A stretch of 8,589 nucleotides of DNA from an uncultured Gammaproteobacteria bacterium. Its GTDB lineage: Bacteria > Pseudomonadota > Gammaproteobacteria > SZUA-140. The number at the start of each line of letters is the position of its first letter. Positions within the stretch are counted from its first letter, which is position 1. Under the pieces are notes generated by a model that was not told the origin of the DNA, did not search any database, and worked only from the letters and a program-made list of their open reading frames with translations. A program made the position numbers and the translations under genes. Where the stretch lies: contig CALZIG010000157.1 in the NCBI GenBank assembly GCA_945787585.1, positions 1 through 8,589 on the forward strand, written 5' to 3'. This document shows positions 6,095 to 8,589 of the stretch, piece by piece.

Positions 6095-6886
6095 CTATTT
6101 ACGGTTAAGGTTCCAGTCATAATCCAGAAATTCGATCTCGATTGCACCCGAATTGAGGCGCTGAATATCACGTGTGGATAATCCGAGTGAATCACCATAA
6201 GCCGACAGGAATTGCTCCAACCGCTGATAGCCACCCCAGCCACGTTCAAAATCTTCGCGGTACCACTTAAAGATCATCGAGACATTAAGCCTGTCTCCTG
6301 CTAAACGGTTGCGGCTAAGGTCACTCAAAAAGCGCCGCGCTGCCGCATCGAGTTGAGCCTCAATCTCTGCACCACTATAGGCCATGGCTGAGAGCGCCGG
6401 ACAACCGATACTGGCGCAGTTCACCGCAAAGTGAATCCGTGGCTCCTGGTATTTTCCTTCAGCGCGAATAAGACCATGCTCGATATCATCTAATGAACGG
6501 GTTTTACCCAATAGTGGAATAAAGGTTTTCTGCCACGGCGACTGTAACCAGGAACCCAGATCTTTAATCGATTCAATCCCCGGATACCCAGTCAGTACCA
6601 ACTCTACCGTCCAGGCGTTATAGGCATTAATCAAAAAGGCCAGCTGCTCTGACTTAGGCCAGCGCTCGAACATCGCCAGAGACACCGACTCAAGCGAATT
6701 TAGATAATCCTTCAGCAGAAAGCGATCTCGCGCAAAGGCACCATAGTCAACCTGTGTGGCGACACCCTGATTTATCGGCACGACATGTTTCTTGAGCAAA
6801 ACATCCCAGTGACTGTGATCAAAGCTGGCTGCCTGCACCGATAGCGTCATTACTGATAGAAGTAAGCTTAGTATTAAACGTCTCAT
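6095..6886 (-). CDS. Exported DUF547 domain protein
   Basis: The 263-residue product starts MRRLILSLLLSVMTLSVQA, a Sec signal peptide with a likely cut after A19 or A20, so the mature protein is probably periplasmic. The remainder is a DUF547 domain. Landmarks are VDYGAF (46-51), QLAFLINAYNAWTV (81-94), the signature HFAVNCASIGCPAL with C157 and C162 (152-165), FKWYREDF (206-213) and a closing FLDYDWNLN (253-261). DUF547 has no settled function; the two conserved cysteines could be structural, redox-active or metal-linked. I prefer the ATG at 6884-6886 because it overlaps the upstream stop as ATGA, has GGAG 9 bases ahead and gives a clean signal peptide. An in-frame ATG five codons earlier (6901) would put charged residues in front. 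Coupling to a flavin disulfide reductase suggests a shared redox or envelope role; this is inference. Confidence 0.93.
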   Translation of the reverse strand: MRRLILSLLLSVMTLSVQAASFDHSHWDVLLKKHVVPINQGVATQVDYGAFARDRFLLKDYLNSLESVSLAMFERWPKSEQLAFLINAYNAWTVELVLTGYPGIESIKDLGSWLQSPWQKTFIPLLGKTRSLDDIEHGLIRAEGKYQEPRIHFAVNCASIGCPALSAMAYSGAEIEAQLDAAARRFLSDLSRNRLAGDRLNVSMIFKWYREDFERGWGGYQRLEQFLSAYGDSLGLSTRDIQRLNSGAIEIEFLDYDWNLNRK

Positions 6887-8589
6887 ACGCCACGTCTCCA
6901 TGTATGAAAGCGCTCAACCCACGCCAATAGGCGTTGCGGTGCATGCGCCCGCTTCCAGTTGCCCGCCACATATTTATTGGCTTCCGCCATGGTGGGGTAG
7001 ATATGAATCGTACCGAGAATCTTGTTCAGTCCCAGCCCATGTTTCATCGCCGTGACGTATTCAGCAATCAGATCCCCTGAATGCTCCCCCACGATCGTCA
7101 CACCGAGAATCCTGTCTTTACCCGGCACCGTGAGTACCTTGATGATACCGTGTGCCTCTTCGTCGGCAATAGCGCGATCCAGATCATCGATGCCGTAGGT
7201 GGTCAGTTCATACTCAACCCCCTGCTCCTTTGCCTCCGTCTCGTTGAGCCCGACACGCGCAACTTCGGGGTCCGTAAAGGTTGCCCATGGGATAACACGA
7301 TAATCGACTTTAAAGGATTTGAAGCCACTAAATAACGCATTAACCGCTGCATACCAGGCCTGATGTGCTGCTGTATGAGTAAACTGATAAGGGCCCGCCA
7401 CGTCACCCGCGGCATAGATATTGGGGAAGTTGGTCTGTAACAGTGCATTGACCTCGACGGTACGATTGACGGTCACACCCAATGCTTCCAGACCAAAGCC
7501 AGCGGTATTGGCGGCACGCCCCAGCGCAATCAGTACCTGATCAAAGGGGATGCGGACTTCTTCACCACCGTGATCGCAGAGCAGGATTTTTTCGCCCTCC
7601 TCAATACAGAACCCCTTCGCTTTGTGGCCCGTACGCACATCAATCCCTTCGGCCTTGAAGCGCTGCATCACCATCTCAGAGATATCTGGATCTTCGCGCC
7701 CCATAATACGCTCAGCCAGTTCAACTTGCGTCACCTCACTGCCAAGGCGCGCAAAGCTCTGTGCCAGCTCACAACCAATCGGGCCACCCCCCAGCACCAC
7801 CAGACGCCGCGGCAGCTCGCGGAGATTCCATACGGTATCAGAAGTTAAATAACCGACCTCATCTATCCCGGGTAGAGGTGGCACCAATGGCCGCGCGCCG
7901 GTAGCAATAACGATATTGCGCGTAGTTAACGTCTCGCCATTGACTTCAACGGTATACGGGGAGGTAATTTTTGCCTCACCTTCAATCACATCGACCCCAA
8001 GCGACCGATAGCGTTCTATCGAGTCATGCGGCTCGATGGTCTTAATAACACGCTGAACACGCCCCATCACCTCGGCAAAATCGAAATCGACACTGGCCGA
8101 CTTCATCCCTAGCTCACTCGCACGTTTTTGTTGAGCGACAAATTTGGCAGAACGGATCAACGCCTTGGAGGGTACACAGCCGGTGTTAAGACAATCGCCC
8201 CCCATTTTATGTTTTTCGATCAACGTTACTTTGGCCTTCACGGCCGCAGCGATATAAGAGGTCACCAGTCCAGCAGAACCCGCACCAATCACCACCAGGT
8301 TACGATCAAATTTTGCGGGTTTGGGATAGCCCTTCAAAACCTTTTTTGCTTTGATGATAGCGACAATTTTTTTGGCAATTAGCGGAAAGATCCCCAGTAA
8401 TACAAAAGATAGCAGCAGTCCGGGTGACAAAATACCGCTTAGCGTCTCAATGCCCGCGATCTGCGTGCCCGCATTAACAAAGACAATCGTCCCCGCCAAC
8501 ATGCCCACCTGACTGACTAGAAAATAAGTGAGTGTCCGTATCGGCGTTAACCCCATGACTAAATTGATTACGAAAAATGGAAAGGCCGG
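6883..8589 (-). CDS. TVP38/VTT membrane domain fused to FAD-dependent pyridine nucleotide-disulfide oxidoreductase (5' partial)
   Basis: The reading frame is open to the right edge: the 11 codons before the ATG at 8556 read PAFPFFVINLV and continue without a stop into MGLTPIRT, so that ATG is internal and the true start lies outside. The visible N-terminus, with hydrophobic segments at about 10-30 and 40-68 (numbered from that Met), matches the end of a TVP38/TMEM64 (VTT, DedA-related) domain. A class-I flavoprotein reductase follows: FAD motif GAGSAG (91-96), redox-active disulfide C122-LNTG-C127, NAD(P) motif GGGPIG (256-261), second FAD motif AAGD (382-385), and the dimerisation domain. 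This is the mercuric-reductase/lipoamide-dehydrogenase fold, but the usual HPTxxE near the C-terminus is YPTMAE (520-525), so the general base His is Tyr. No mercury-binding domain or C-terminal Cys pair is visible. Substrate is unknown. The gene is coupled to the DUF547 gene. Confidence 0.93.
   Translation of the reverse strand, partial: PAFPFFVINLVMGLTPIRTLTYFLVSQVGMLAGTIVFVNAGTQIAGIETLSGILSPGLLLSFVLLGIFPLIAKKIVAIIKAKKVLKGYPKPAKFDRNLVVIGAGSAGLVTSYIAAAVKAKVTLIEKHKMGGDCLNTGCVPSKALIRSAKFVAQQKRASELGMKSASVDFDFAEVMGRVQRVIKTIEPHDSIERYRSLGVDVIEGEAKITSPYTVEVNGETLTTRNIVIATGARPLVPPLPGIDEVGYLTSDTVWNLRELPRRLVVLGGGPIGCELAQSFARLGSEVTQVELAERIMGREDPDISEMVMQRFKAEGIDVRTGHKAKGFCIEEGEKILLCDHGGEEVRIPFDQVLIALGRAANTAGFGLEALGVTVNRTVEVNALLQTNFPNIYAAGDVAGPYQFTHTAAHQAWYAAVNALFSGFKSFKVDYRVIPWATFTDPEVARVGLNETEAKEQGVEYELTTYGIDDLDRAIADEEAHGIIKVLTVPGKDRILGVTIVGEHSGDLIAEYVTAMKHGLGLNKILGTIHIYPTMAEANKYVAGNWKRAHAPQRLLAWVERFHTWRRGV

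Noticed and set aside
6095..6250. NtrC-like half-site TGCACC (6143-6148) as an enhancer for the sigma-54 promoter
   Set aside because: The partner half is poor and wrongly spaced compared with TGCAC-N7-GTGCA, and it lies inside the DUF547 coding sequence.
6883..8556. Reading the flavoprotein as a mercuric reductase (merA)
   Set aside because: There is no N-terminal heavy-metal-binding domain, no C-terminal Cys pair and no mer genes nearby; the membrane-domain fusion indicates another family.
1..8589. CRISPR arrays, tRNA/rRNA genes, tandem repeats
   Set aside because: No regularly spaced repeats, no tRNA cloverleaf-like segments and no rRNA-like sequence were seen in any gap.

Overview
The window looks like a chromosomal segment of a gammaproteobacterium. 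The evidence is a prkA(yeaG)-yeaH-spoVR(ycgB) cluster in the order and at the protein lengths known from Gammaproteobacteria, a TVP38-type membrane domain fused to a mercuric-reductase-like flavoprotein, and moderate GC by eye. Genus cannot be decided from the sequence alone. All real genes are on the minus strand, so transcription runs from high to low coordinates.

Right part (6095-8589): a two-gene unit. The first gene runs off the right edge. Its visible part is the end of a membrane TVP38/VTT-type domain joined to a class-I pyridine nucleotide-disulfide oxidoreductase. Its stop codon overlaps the start of a secreted DUF547 protein by ATGA.

Middle (1117-6094): the stress-response trio. 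prkA encodes a 640-residue AAA+/serine kinase protein. yeaH follows 31 bases later and encodes a 421-residue DUF444 protein with a VWA-like domain. spoVR overlaps yeaH by ATGA and encodes a 501-residue SpoVR/YcgB protein. The 256-base region ahead of prkA is unusually structured. It holds a good sigma-54-type promoter match (6055-6070), a possible sigma-70 promoter (5999-6028), two inverted repeats built from TTGAC half-sites, and a stem-loop that abuts the prkA ribosome binding site. In E. coli, yeaGH is known to be induced under nitrogen starvation and stationary phase through sigma-54/NtrC and RpoS, so the sigma-54 match is functionally consistent.

Left part (1-1116): a small gene of unknown function (565-876) has its own likely promoter (948-976) and a strong hairpin after its stop (501-540). 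Further left is the 5' end of a gene for an exported protein (214-337). It keeps its signal peptide but is cut by the end of an IS3-family insertion sequence (1-213), whose orfA starts at 141 and runs off the left edge.

No RNA gene, CRISPR array or obvious new defence system is visible. The items most worth following are the regulatory architecture of the prkA leader, the unknown 103-residue protein with an HERIH motif, and the IS-interrupted exported protein.
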